Below, one piece after another: positions 43,110 through 50,973 of a stretch of DNA of 64,000 bases. The translations under genes were made by a program, and so were the position numbers. The notes under the pieces are model-generated. The model was not told the DNA's origin. It searched no databases and saw only the letters and a list, made by a program, of their open reading frames with translations. The stretch's first letter is position 1. Every line of letters starts with the position of its first letter. The stretch covers positions 62,001-126,000 of the forward strand of contig JAEZGX010000020.1 of the NCBI GenBank assembly GCA_023416735.1. The letters are read 5' to 3'. This DNA is from Verrucomicrobiota bacterium (GTDB lineage Bacteria; Verrucomicrobiota; Verrucomicrobiia; Opitutales; Opitutaceae).

Positions 43110-44031
43110 AGTCGCGCGCGATGAGGGAGACGGTTTCAGGCACGGCGAGACCGCGCTTCAAGAGATAGATGATGACAACAAAAACGTGTTGCGGGCGGGC
43201 CACCAGCAATGCGGTGGGAGGGCGAGGAGAATTGAAGAGCGCGTCCAGTTTTGCGGTGATGCTCTGCGCCGTGCCCTTGTGCCGGACAACGATCGCGCTG
43301 GCGCCGTCTCGATCGGCGCGTTGGGCGACGGCTTCAGAGAAGCCCGCCTCGCTGGCGAGGTCTCCGGCGAGGCCCGAATTCGGAACCACCAACGCAATCC
43401 GACGATGACCCTTGGCGAGGAAGATGCCGGCGGCGTGTCGGCAAACGGAGCGATGGTCGACATCGAGCGACGGCAGTTTCGCCTTGGCGTGGCATGAACC
43501 GAGCACGAGTGCGGGGACGGAGTGCTGCGAAAACCATTCTTGAATCTCCCGACTCACAGAAAGCAGCACGCAGCAGAACACGCGATTCTGACGGACGAAC
43601 TCCTCGAGTTTGCGCCTTTGAAGGCGGGGACTGTGAGTTGGACAGATGAGGATGTCGGTCGTGAATCCGTGCTCGGCGAGATGCGCGCGCATTTCGCTGA
43701 TGCTCTGATACGCGGTCAGGGTTGCATGAGTCATCGGCACATGGGCGACCAGTCCGACCATCTTGTTCTGCTGACGCGGGATCTTCCGCGGCGCTTGGCG
43801 AACGCGTTTGCGGCGACCGGGGTGCATATCGATCAGGCCCTCCTTGCCGAGCAGCAGGAGGGCGGTGCGGATGGTCGGGCGGCTTACGCGAAGCATGTCG
43901 CCCAGCCGACGTTCGCTCGGGAGATACTCGGTCCAAGTGCCGTCCTCGATCGCCTTTTTGATCGTTCCGGCGGCTTGGACCGCGAGAGGAAACCGCTTCG
44001 GGAGATCGAGAGGGGCGTTCGAGCTGATCAT
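42928..44031 (-). CDS. GntR-type regulator with LacI-like sensor domain
   Basis: 367 residues from ATG 44031, which places about 20 residues before the winged helix; a GTG at 44097 would add 22 residues without homology. N-terminus: AAGTIKKAIEDGTWTEYLPSERRLGDMLRVSRPTIRTALLLL (GntR recognition helix). From about residue 90, a periplasmic-binding-like domain: MVGLVAHVP, AAGIFLAKGHRRIALVVPNS and LLVARPQHVFVVIIYLLKRGLAVPETVSLIARDYD, as in LacI proteins. The type is common in Opitutaceae carbohydrate loci. Convergent with the kinase fragment; its original target was perhaps the kinase module. Confidence 0.85.
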   Translation of the reverse strand: MISSNAPLDLPKRFPLAVQAAGTIKKAIEDGTWTEYLPSERRLGDMLRVSRPTIRTALLLLGKEGLIDMHPGRRKRVRQAPRKIPRQQNKMVGLVAHVPMTHATLTAYQSISEMRAHLAEHGFTTDILICPTHSPRLQRRKLEEFVRQNRVFCCVLLSVSREIQEWFSQHSVPALVLGSCHAKAKLPSLDVDHRSVCRHAAGIFLAKGHRRIALVVPNSGLAGDLASEAGFSEAVAQRADRDGASAIVVRHKGTAQSITAKLDALFNSPRPPTALLVARPQHVFVVIIYLLKRGLAVPETVSLIARDYDPLFQFVSPAITHYTFEEGGFAPRLSKLMLQMVSHGYLASEPTVIFPDYFPGGTVKQIG

Positions 44032-44151
44032 AGAAACGGGCGAGGAGTTAGGATGAGCTGGGACCGAGGCAGGCAAATTTTTTCGGCGAATAATCACAAC
44101 TAAGCGAATCGGGTCCGCCGGGCGGTGGGGCGATCGGCGGTTCGCGATGCT

Positions 44152-44826
44152 TTATTTCAAATAGACGATGCCGTGGCGGATGGCTTCGATGGCGGCGCCG
44201 GTGCGGTCGTGGACGCGGAGTTTGGCGAAAAGTGTTTTGAGGTGAGATTTCACCGTGTCTTCGGAAATGAAGAGACTCGCGGCGATTTCCTTGTTGCTGC
44301 GCCCCTTGATCAGCGATTCGAGGACGTCGCGTTCGCGCTCGGTGAGTTGCTCGCGTTGTGCGCGCTCGGTCAATCGCTCGGCAACGGATCGAGGAAGCGG
44401 CGTGTCGCCGGCGAAAACGCCGCGGACGGTGCCGGCGATTTCCTCGATCGACATGTCTTTGAGAAGATAGGATTTCGCACCGGACTGGATCGCGCGATGG
44501 ATGTCTTCGTCCAAGTCGTAAGTGGAGAGAACGATCACGCGGGCGTCGGGATGTTTTTTGCGGATGGCGAGGATCGCTTCGACGCCGCCGATGCCGGGCA
44601 TGCGAAGGTCCATCAGCACGATATCAGGATGAAGCGTGTCGTAGAGTTCGATGGCTTGTTCGCCGTTGGACGCTTCCCCGACGACCTCCATACCGGGCTG
44701 GCTGCCGATGAGTCCGACGAGGCCGATGCGCATGGGCGGATGATCATCGACGACGAGAACGCGAATGGAGGACTGGCCAGCGGATTCATCAGCGGCGGGC
44801 GCGGCTGGGTTGGATTCGGAAGGCAT
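44152..44826 (-). CDS. NarL/FixJ-family response regulator
   Basis: 224 residues. Receiver: VLVVDDHPPM, phospho-acceptor Asp73 in IVLMDLRMPG, and switch residues VIVLSTYD and KSYLLKD. The C-terminal LuxR-type HTH is LTERERDVLESLIKGRSNKEIAASLFISEDTVKSHLKTLFAKLRVHDRT. An N-terminal Ala/Pro-rich extension of about 20 residues is ordinary. Starts 12 bases after the histidine kinase stop, so it is the cognate regulator, activating transcription when phosphorylated. Targets are not obvious; the adjacent TBDR gene is a candidate. Confidence 0.9.
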   Translation of the reverse strand: MPSESNPAAPAADESAGQSSIRVLVVDDHPPMRIGLVGLIGSQPGMEVVGEASNGEQAIELYDTLHPDIVLMDLRMPGIGGVEAILAIRKKHPDARVIVLSTYDLDEDIHRAIQSGAKSYLLKDMSIEEIAGTVRGVFAGDTPLPRSVAERLTERAQREQLTERERDVLESLIKGRSNKEIAASLFISEDTVKSHLKTLFAKLRVHDRTGAAIEAIRHGIVYLK

Positions 44827-44838
44827 GGCGCGATGAAT

Positions 44839-46962
44839 TTAAACTGAAACGGTGACGGCGATGCGCGTGCCCTGGCCGGGGGCGCTTTTGATTTCTACTT
44901 TTCCGCCGAGCAGTTCGGCGCGTTCCTTGATACCCACAAGGCCGAAGCTTCGGTGGGTGCCGTTGAGAGGTTTTCCGTTGGAGAAGCCGACGCCATCGTC
45001 TTCCACGCCGAGGTGAACGTTGCGGCCTTCGAACGTGAGTTCGACGCTGATGTGGCGAGGGTGGGCGTGCTTGCTGGCGTTCATGATGGCTTCCTGGCCG
45101 ATGCGCAGCAGATTGTTTTCCACGACGGGCGGAAGGCGGCGGGTGGTGCCTTCAATGCGCATGTGGGGCGTCACGGCCGTGCCTTCCGTAGTTTGTTTCA
45201 GGATACTCTCGAGGGCTTGCGCGAGATCGCCGCGCTCGAGGATTTGCGAGCGCATGTTCCAGATCGTTTCCCGCGCCTGGGAGAGGGCGGCGCGGGCGAG
45301 TTGGTGCGCGACGGCGAGATTTTGCCGGGCGGGCGCGCTGAGTTCGCCGGCGCGGGTGCGAAGCAGTTCCAATTGAACGGAGATGGCGCCGAGACTTTGG
45401 GAAAGCGTGTCGTGGATTTCGCGGGCGACGCGGTTTCGCTCGCTCAGGATCGCGGTGAACTCGGTCTCGGCCATGGCGCGGCGATGTTCCTGGTCGCGAA
45501 GACTGCGGCGGAGCGCGAGCGTGACGATGGCGACGGCGGCGAGGAGGAGGACGAGCAGGGCCGAGAGCGCCCAGCCGATGCGTTCGGCGTTCCACCACGA
45601 CGGTGATTGAATCACGGATACGTCGCCGGGAGAGCGCAGCAGGAGCTGGAAGGAGCGCGGCTCCCACAGGCCGCCGAGAGGGCCGGCTTCGTCGGTGAGC
45701 ACCGAGCAGATGCCGGAAACGCGGACGAGACTCCCGGGCTGCCACGTTGCGGGAGCGGGCACGTTTTCGGGGAGGTGCAATTGGGCGCGAATCGGCGTGT
45801 CGCGCCAGTCGAGCGTCAACGCAACACTGTCGGGAAAGCGCCGCAGTTCGACCAGTCGGGCCTCGAGTTGAACGAGGTCCGCATCCTTTTGCAGGGCGCC
45901 GGAAACCTCGGTCAGCACCTGCGGTGCGGGGGGAACGTGCGAACTTCGTTTGCGGAAAGTCGCATCTTCGAGCACCGGACTGTAACCACCGCGTCCAGGG
46001 AAGCCGATGGCGTCGACTTCATCGCCGAGTTGCAGCGGCAAATCTTGGGAGGTTTCGACGCGAAGGCTGTGATCGCCGTCGCGAAGCCAGAGCGCGGCGC
46101 CCGGTTGATAGTGGGTGACGATGCCGCGCACGTGGACGCGATGACCGTGTTTGCCGTTGGGCCGTTCGAAGCGGAGCAAGGTGGAAACGGCGCGCGGTTG
46201 TCCGTCGAATTGAAGAGGAGGCGGAGGTTTCTCGATCCGCACCTCCTCGCCGCAGGGCACTTGGACAAACGGGCGCACGAACTGACGATTGCGGTTGTGA
46301 AGATTGAAGCAGAGTCCGCGCAATCGGATCACGGCATCGACGTAATCCGAAGGATCGAGGTCACGGCAGATCTGGGCGCTCACGCGCGTGTTGCCCGTGG
46401 CGAGAACGACGATGACTTTCGCGTGTTGTGCGTGGATGCTGCTTTCTTGAGGAGGCGATTCGTAGCGGGTCCCGGGCGGCGGAGCTCCGTTGTCGGTGGG
46501 AGATTTGGGTTGGATGCTGCGCACGATACCCGAAACCTCGATCCACGTGGCATCCATGTGTCCGGCGCTGAGTTCGTCGAGCGAAACACGAATAGGATCG
46601 GGTAGTGGAGCTTCGCCGATTTTGACGAGATTGCGCGCGATGACGTAAGGCGCGAAACCGCCCGGGTCGGTCACGCCCACGACTTCGAGCACGTCGCCAC
46701 GCTTCATCGTAGTGACGAGATCGGGAGGACCTTGAACGTAGATGCCTTCCGTTTCGTCCTGGATCACGAACGCGATTCCCTCCGGATCGGCTTCGCCCAT
46801 GAACACGCCGCGCAAACGAACGGGGAGTTCGCGACGCGCTTCGTTTTCGGTGAGCGCGCGCACTTGAGCGGCGGTAGTGAGCGGAGAGCTCGAGGCGTGG
46901 GAGGAAGTTGGGACGACGAAGGAAAGGCTCAACGACAGCGCGAGTCGGAGCGGAGGGCGCAT
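44839..46962 (-). CDS. Sensor histidine kinase (HisKA_3 type) with long periplasmic region
   Basis: 707 residues. The N-terminal signal is followed by about 430 periplasmic residues containing three repeated OB-like beta modules (LPVRLRGVFMGEAD, ATWIEVSGIVRSIQP, HRVHVRGIVTHYQPG), each opening with a VxGxV pattern. One TM segment (ALSALLVLLLAAVAIVTLAL) lies near 465-488, then the DHp box VAREIHDTLSQSLG (His near 515) and an HATPase domain with NASKHA, DDGVGF and GTRIAV. Signal sensed is unknown; the modules resemble ligand-binding OB folds. Pairs with the response regulator and lies behind a TBDR gene, suggesting a nutrient sensor. Confidence 0.85.
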   Translation of the reverse strand: MRPPLRLALSLSLSFVVPTSSHASSSPLTTAAQVRALTENEARRELPVRLRGVFMGEADPEGIAFVIQDETEGIYVQGPPDLVTTMKRGDVLEVVGVTDPGGFAPYVIARNLVKIGEAPLPDPIRVSLDELSAGHMDATWIEVSGIVRSIQPKSPTDNGAPPPGTRYESPPQESSIHAQHAKVIVVLATGNTRVSAQICRDLDPSDYVDAVIRLRGLCFNLHNRNRQFVRPFVQVPCGEEVRIEKPPPPLQFDGQPRAVSTLLRFERPNGKHGHRVHVRGIVTHYQPGAALWLRDGDHSLRVETSQDLPLQLGDEVDAIGFPGRGGYSPVLEDATFRKRSSHVPPAPQVLTEVSGALQKDADLVQLEARLVELRRFPDSVALTLDWRDTPIRAQLHLPENVPAPATWQPGSLVRVSGICSVLTDEAGPLGGLWEPRSFQLLLRSPGDVSVIQSPSWWNAERIGWALSALLVLLLAAVAIVTLALRRSLRDQEHRRAMAETEFTAILSERNRVAREIHDTLSQSLGAISVQLELLRTRAGELSAPARQNLAVAHQLARAALSQARETIWNMRSQILERGDLAQALESILKQTTEGTAVTPHMRIEGTTRRLPPVVENNLLRIGQEAIMNASKHAHPRHISVELTFEGRNVHLGVEDDGVGFSNGKPLNGTHRSFGLVGIKERAELLGGKVEIKSAPGQGTRIAVTVSV

Positions 46963-46991
46963 TGCGACGTGGGAGGAGAGCGGAAAGAAGC

Positions 46992-47014
46992 GAGCCCGAC
47001 GGGATGCCGGGCTC
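46992..47014 (-). terminator. Hairpin after the 1234-residue TBDR gene
   Basis: GAGCCCG/CGGGCTC 7-bp stem, 9-base loop, 5 bases past the receptor stop on the minus strand and followed by the pyrimidine-rich CTTCTTTCC. It separates the receptor from the kinase gene. Confidence 0.55.
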
Positions 47015-47019
47015 CACGT

Positions 47020-50000
47020 TTAAAAGCGGATCGAGTTGGTGAGCATCCAGGTGGTTCGGCTTGGGATGCGGACCTGCGCGATCGTGCCGTCGGGATTGGC
47101 CAGAATGGGAATCAGCTCCTCGTCGGCGAAGAGATCGCGGACGTTCAATTGGATGCTCCAAACGTATTTGCCGCGGAGCGGACGTTCGTAGCCGATCCAA
47201 GCGTCGTAGTTGGTTTCGGCCGGGCCGTAAATCGGACGAGTGACGTCGGTGACCCAGATGTTGGCGTCGCTGTTGTATTGGGGGTAATAGCCGATGGCGG
47301 TTTTGTCCTGCCAGCGGACGGCGCCGCCGATGTTCACGTTTCGCAGGGCGCCGCTGAGGAAGGTGTAATTGGTGACGAAGTTGAGGCGCCACCGGCGCAG
47401 TTCGCTGACTGCGACGCCCTCGCCGGAGATGGCGTTGAGATAAGGACCGTAAACGTCCTGCATCATGCGTCCGCCGAACGTGTCCTGCTCCGACGAATAC
47501 GTGGTGCCGCCGCCCCAGTGACGGAGGTCGGCGAAGCCGTCGATGGTCCAGTAGTTCAGCTGGCTCGGCCCGCCGGGGTTGTTGTTGTAGCCCTCGAACC
47601 AGAGCTCGCGATTGGCGGCAACGAAAGGCGCCCAATCGGGAAGGATGTTGCTGCGGAGGGCTTTGATCTCGGCGGCGTTGAGGGTGAGGCGCCAGTTCGG
47701 AAGAGGATTGGCGGTGAGTTCGATCTCGACGCCCTTTGAAACGAGATCGTTGGTGAGTTTCTGGCCGGCGGGCGGGCTTTCGCCCCAGAGGCGATAGTCG
47801 TCGCCCGTGATTTTTTCGAACTGTTCGGCGGCGACCCAGGTGGGGTCGAGGGGGCGGAACCATTCGGCGTTGGTGCGGGCGTCGAACCAGGCGCGGCGAT
47901 ATTCGACCTCGTCGGCGGTGAGCGGCGGCGCGAGATAAGGCAGGCTCGTGTCGGGATTGATGGTGCCCTCGGCGACGTAGTTGGCGGATCCGGCGACGGC
48001 GCCGGAGCGGATGCGAAGCGGTTGGGTGACGAGGGTGCCGAGTTGAGCGCGCCAGTCGGCGGGCAATGGCTGGCTGGCGATTGTGGTGTCGTAGGAACTG
48101 CCAAAGAACCAGCGATTGACCAGGGATTCCGGCGCGGCCTGCGTGCCGTCGGCGGTCCACGAACCCCAGGCTTCCTGCGCGAGTGTGTTCATGGTGCGCG
48201 CGATGCCGGCCTTGGCCCAGAACGTGGACGGGCCGCGATTCAACGTCGTGTTCTTCTGGAGCGTTTCGAACCAATTTACGCGCAGCGAAAGTTTGTTGTC
48301 CAAGGCGGTGATGAGGACGCCGTAGTCCTTGGTTTCGCCGGACGGCGCGGGGAATTGGTTGCCGTTGATGTCGCGACCGACTTCGGACGGGCGGAAGCTG
48401 TTAGAGTCGTTGTAGGTGAAACTCAGACCGATCCCGCGAGGCAGGCGACGCACGCCGAAGAACTCGAGGAGTTCGTTAACATGAAGCACGGCGCCCCAGC
48501 TGCGGCGCTGTTCGTCGGCCTTGAGCGGTGTGACGTCGGAGTAGTTCCAGTCCGGGCTGAACGGGAGAACTGCATTGAACGGATCGCGGATGAGCGCGGC
48601 GGGTTTGTCCCAGCGCTCGTATTTGTCCTGGCGCCAACCGAACAGCGGGACGAGGGCGCCATTCAGGAGTTTGCCCTGCCAGACGAACGCGGTGGAGTCG
48701 GTGGTGTCGTAGCCCTGAGCGGCGCCGGTGTAGAGATCGTCGAGGTTGTCGCGCCAGTTGAGGATGTTGAGATTCGCGTTGTGCCACGTGCTCGAATTGT
48801 TGTCCCAGACGAGCGCGTTTTGGGTGGCGCCGGGCGAGTGATCGGACGTAACGCCGCGGATAGCGGAGGACGGAATGGCGTTGAAGTTCGGGACGTCGAG
48901 GAGGCTGTCGCCGATGTAGTGAAGGCCCCACCAACCCTGATGATTGGCGGAGTTCAGGAGCGGAACGCCGTAGGTGGCGGCGTCCCACGCGTAGAGATTG
49001 AAATCGCGGCTGAAGTTTTCGTAGCGCTGGCGGGAGACGATGCCGGTGAAAGTTTGTTCGCCGAAGATCTTGCTGACGAAGTGATCGCTTCCGAGGTGAT
49101 CGGCGGGATCGAATTTGTAGTAAGCGGTGACGCGCCAGGATTCGCGATCCTCGGTGGCAATGCGGCCGCTGCTGGGACTGACGATGTAGGGGCGGCCGAC
49201 ATCGGGATTAGCGGAGTTGTCGCGGAGGGTGGCGTTGACGTCGACGGAGACGCGATTGGAGTTGATGGTATTGGCGAAGCCGGACTCGTAGTTTTCTCGG
49301 TAATACGCGGCGTTGAGGCCGAGGCGACCGTTGAAGTAGGTCTGCGTGAAGGACAGATCGATGTTATCGAATTTATTCCACTCGCCCTTGTTGGGACCGG
49401 CCATGGTGCGATCGACGAAGGCGAGCGGACCATCGAGGATCATCTGGGTGGGCCAGAGGGCGGCGCCGAAACCGCTGAAGGTGAGACCGGAAGAACTTTC
49501 GTAGTCGCTGATGAGATCCGAGATGATCGGATTGCCGGAGAAGAAGGCGGCGGTGTTTCGATTCCAAGTGCCGGTGCCGCCTTCATCGAGATTGGGATTG
49601 GTGACACCGCTGAGGCCGCCCCAAGGCGAACCATCGCGCTGGCGGTAGGCGTCGAGGGCGCCGTTGCCGATCGTGTTGGCGGCGGGGTTTTGGTAGATCG
49701 TGGCGGGCGAACTGTTCCACCAGTCGCGCGCGGGAGCGCCGGCGAAGTAGTGCGACAGTTCGCGATGCTGCGTGCCGTCGGGCTCCTGCGGGATGCCGTT
49801 ACTGGTCAGCGGATCATACATCAGGTATTTATTGAGGGGACCGAACCAGTTCGTGATGAAATCGGCGGACGTGACGGAGATCGGCCGATTGCCGCGGATG
49901 GTGCCCTTTTCGCCCTTGATATCGATCTGGGTGAAGACGCGCGGGGAAAGCTTGGGCTGCCAGCGAAGCGCGCCGTAGAGACGCTTGTCGTGGTTGAAGG

Positions 50001-50724
50001 TGAAGTCCTGACGATATTGCGCTTCGTCGTTCAGGCCGGCGACGCGGAGCGCGAGTTGTCCTTTGATCATGGGCAGGTTCACGTCGAGGACCTCGCGATG
50101 GGAACCGTAACTGCCGATGCGGAACTGGGCTTCGCCGTGGAGCTGGTCGAGATCGGGATCCTTAAGGGTGTTGTTGATGATACCGGCCGGGCTGCCGAGG
50201 CCGAAGAGGATGGAGTTGGGGCCGCGCTGGATATCGATGCGCGACGTGTTGTAGGCGTCCATCGGGATGCTCGTGACGAAGAAATTTCGCGTAAGATCGG
50301 CGGTGTTGAGGCCGCGAACGCGCGTGCCGCTTTGCGGATTGGCGAGCATCTGGTTGCGGTAGGCGTTGTCGTCGGCGTTGCCGCCGTAGAAATTTCCGCC
50401 GATGCCGGAGACCTCGGTGCTGGTGGTGTAAACGAGAACGTCGCGGAGATTGGTGGAGCCGGTGTCCTTGAGGAATTCGGTGGTGACGACCGTGATGGCG
50501 GAAGCGACATCACGGAGCTGGGTGTTGAGGCGGGAGCCGGCGAGCGAGGACGTGGCGGCGTAGCCATTGTCTTCGGTGCTCACGACCTCGAACGGAGATA
50601 GCCGGACGATTTCATCGGATTGCTCGCTACCTTCGTCGGAGGCGGCGGTTTGTGCGAGCGAGAGCGGCGAGAGTGATGCGAGCAGAAACGCGATGAGAAT
50701 CCGAGGCGGGGTAGGGGTGTTCAT
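47020..50724 (-). CDS. Very large TonB-dependent receptor
   Basis: 1234 residues from ATG 50724 (signal peptide PRILIAFLLASLSPLSLAQ). Mature start SDEIVRLSPFEVVSTEDNGYAATSSLAGSRLNTQLRDVASAITVVT. Plug: GTRVRGLNTADLTRNFF and RIDIQRGPNSILFGLGSPAGIINN, both near-identical in style to the 34159-37545 receptor. The barrel ends in WMLTNSIRF. Strong similarity indicates one receptor subfamily; the extra length lies in the barrel loops. No SusD, no enzyme next to it. The two-component genes downstream may control it. Substrate probably a glycan or oligosaccharide. Confidence 0.9.
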   Translation of the reverse strand: MNTPTPPRILIAFLLASLSPLSLAQTAASDEGSEQSDEIVRLSPFEVVSTEDNGYAATSSLAGSRLNTQLRDVASAITVVTTEFLKDTGSTNLRDVLVYTTSTEVSGIGGNFYGGNADDNAYRNQMLANPQSGTRVRGLNTADLTRNFFVTSIPMDAYNTSRIDIQRGPNSILFGLGSPAGIINNTLKDPDLDQLHGEAQFRIGSYGSHREVLDVNLPMIKGQLALRVAGLNDEAQYRQDFTFNHDKRLYGALRWQPKLSPRVFTQIDIKGEKGTIRGNRPISVTSADFITNWFGPLNKYLMYDPLTSNGIPQEPDGTQHRELSHYFAGAPARDWWNSSPATIYQNPAANTIGNGALDAYRQRDGSPWGGLSGVTNPNLDEGGTGTWNRNTAAFFSGNPIISDLISDYESSSGLTFSGFGAALWPTQMILDGPLAFVDRTMAGPNKGEWNKFDNIDLSFTQTYFNGRLGLNAAYYRENYESGFANTINSNRVSVDVNATLRDNSANPDVGRPYIVSPSSGRIATEDRESWRVTAYYKFDPADHLGSDHFVSKIFGEQTFTGIVSRQRYENFSRDFNLYAWDAATYGVPLLNSANHQGWWGLHYIGDSLLDVPNFNAIPSSAIRGVTSDHSPGATQNALVWDNNSSTWHNANLNILNWRDNLDDLYTGAAQGYDTTDSTAFVWQGKLLNGALVPLFGWRQDKYERWDKPAALIRDPFNAVLPFSPDWNYSDVTPLKADEQRRSWGAVLHVNELLEFFGVRRLPRGIGLSFTYNDSNSFRPSEVGRDINGNQFPAPSGETKDYGVLITALDNKLSLRVNWFETLQKNTTLNRGPSTFWAKAGIARTMNTLAQEAWGSWTADGTQAAPESLVNRWFFGSSYDTTIASQPLPADWRAQLGTLVTQPLRIRSGAVAGSANYVAEGTINPDTSLPYLAPPLTADEVEYRRAWFDARTNAEWFRPLDPTWVAAEQFEKITGDDYRLWGESPPAGQKLTNDLVSKGVEIELTANPLPNWRLTLNAAEIKALRSNILPDWAPFVAANRELWFEGYNNNPGGPSQLNYWTIDGFADLRHWGGGTTYSSEQDTFGGRMMQDVYGPYLNAISGEGVAVSELRRWRLNFVTNYTFLSGALRNVNIGGAVRWQDKTAIGYYPQYNSDANIWVTDVTRPIYGPAETNYDAWIGYERPLRGKYVWSIQLNVRDLFADEELIPILANPDGTIAQVRIPSRTTWMLTNSIRF

Positions 50725-50973
50725 GGGGTGTTGGCAGGGGTGGGGAAAAGCGAGCATCCACTAGACCGCGGGCGGCGTGGCGGGGTTCAGCGCGGATCGA
50801 CGGACGGTCAAACGAAGCATCGGGGTGGGGCACTGCAGCCGACGGGGTGATACGGTAGCTTTGTGAGACACCGCTCGCCATCACCTGTTTGGGTGAAAAT
50901 TCATCTCGCGAGCTGGCGCGATGGATGAACTGCGTTCCTTGCCAAGCGGGGGAGCGGAGCTTCAACCTGAGAT

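Noticed and set aside
48022..50601. Long open frame of 859 codons on the plus strand, opposite the large receptor gene
   Set aside because: Its protein has a skewed Val/Gly/Ala/Asp composition, no domain, and mirrors the codons of the receptor with clear family motifs. High GC makes such antisense frames common; the same holds for 46361-48274 and 53450-55846 (minus) and 57299-59704 (plus).
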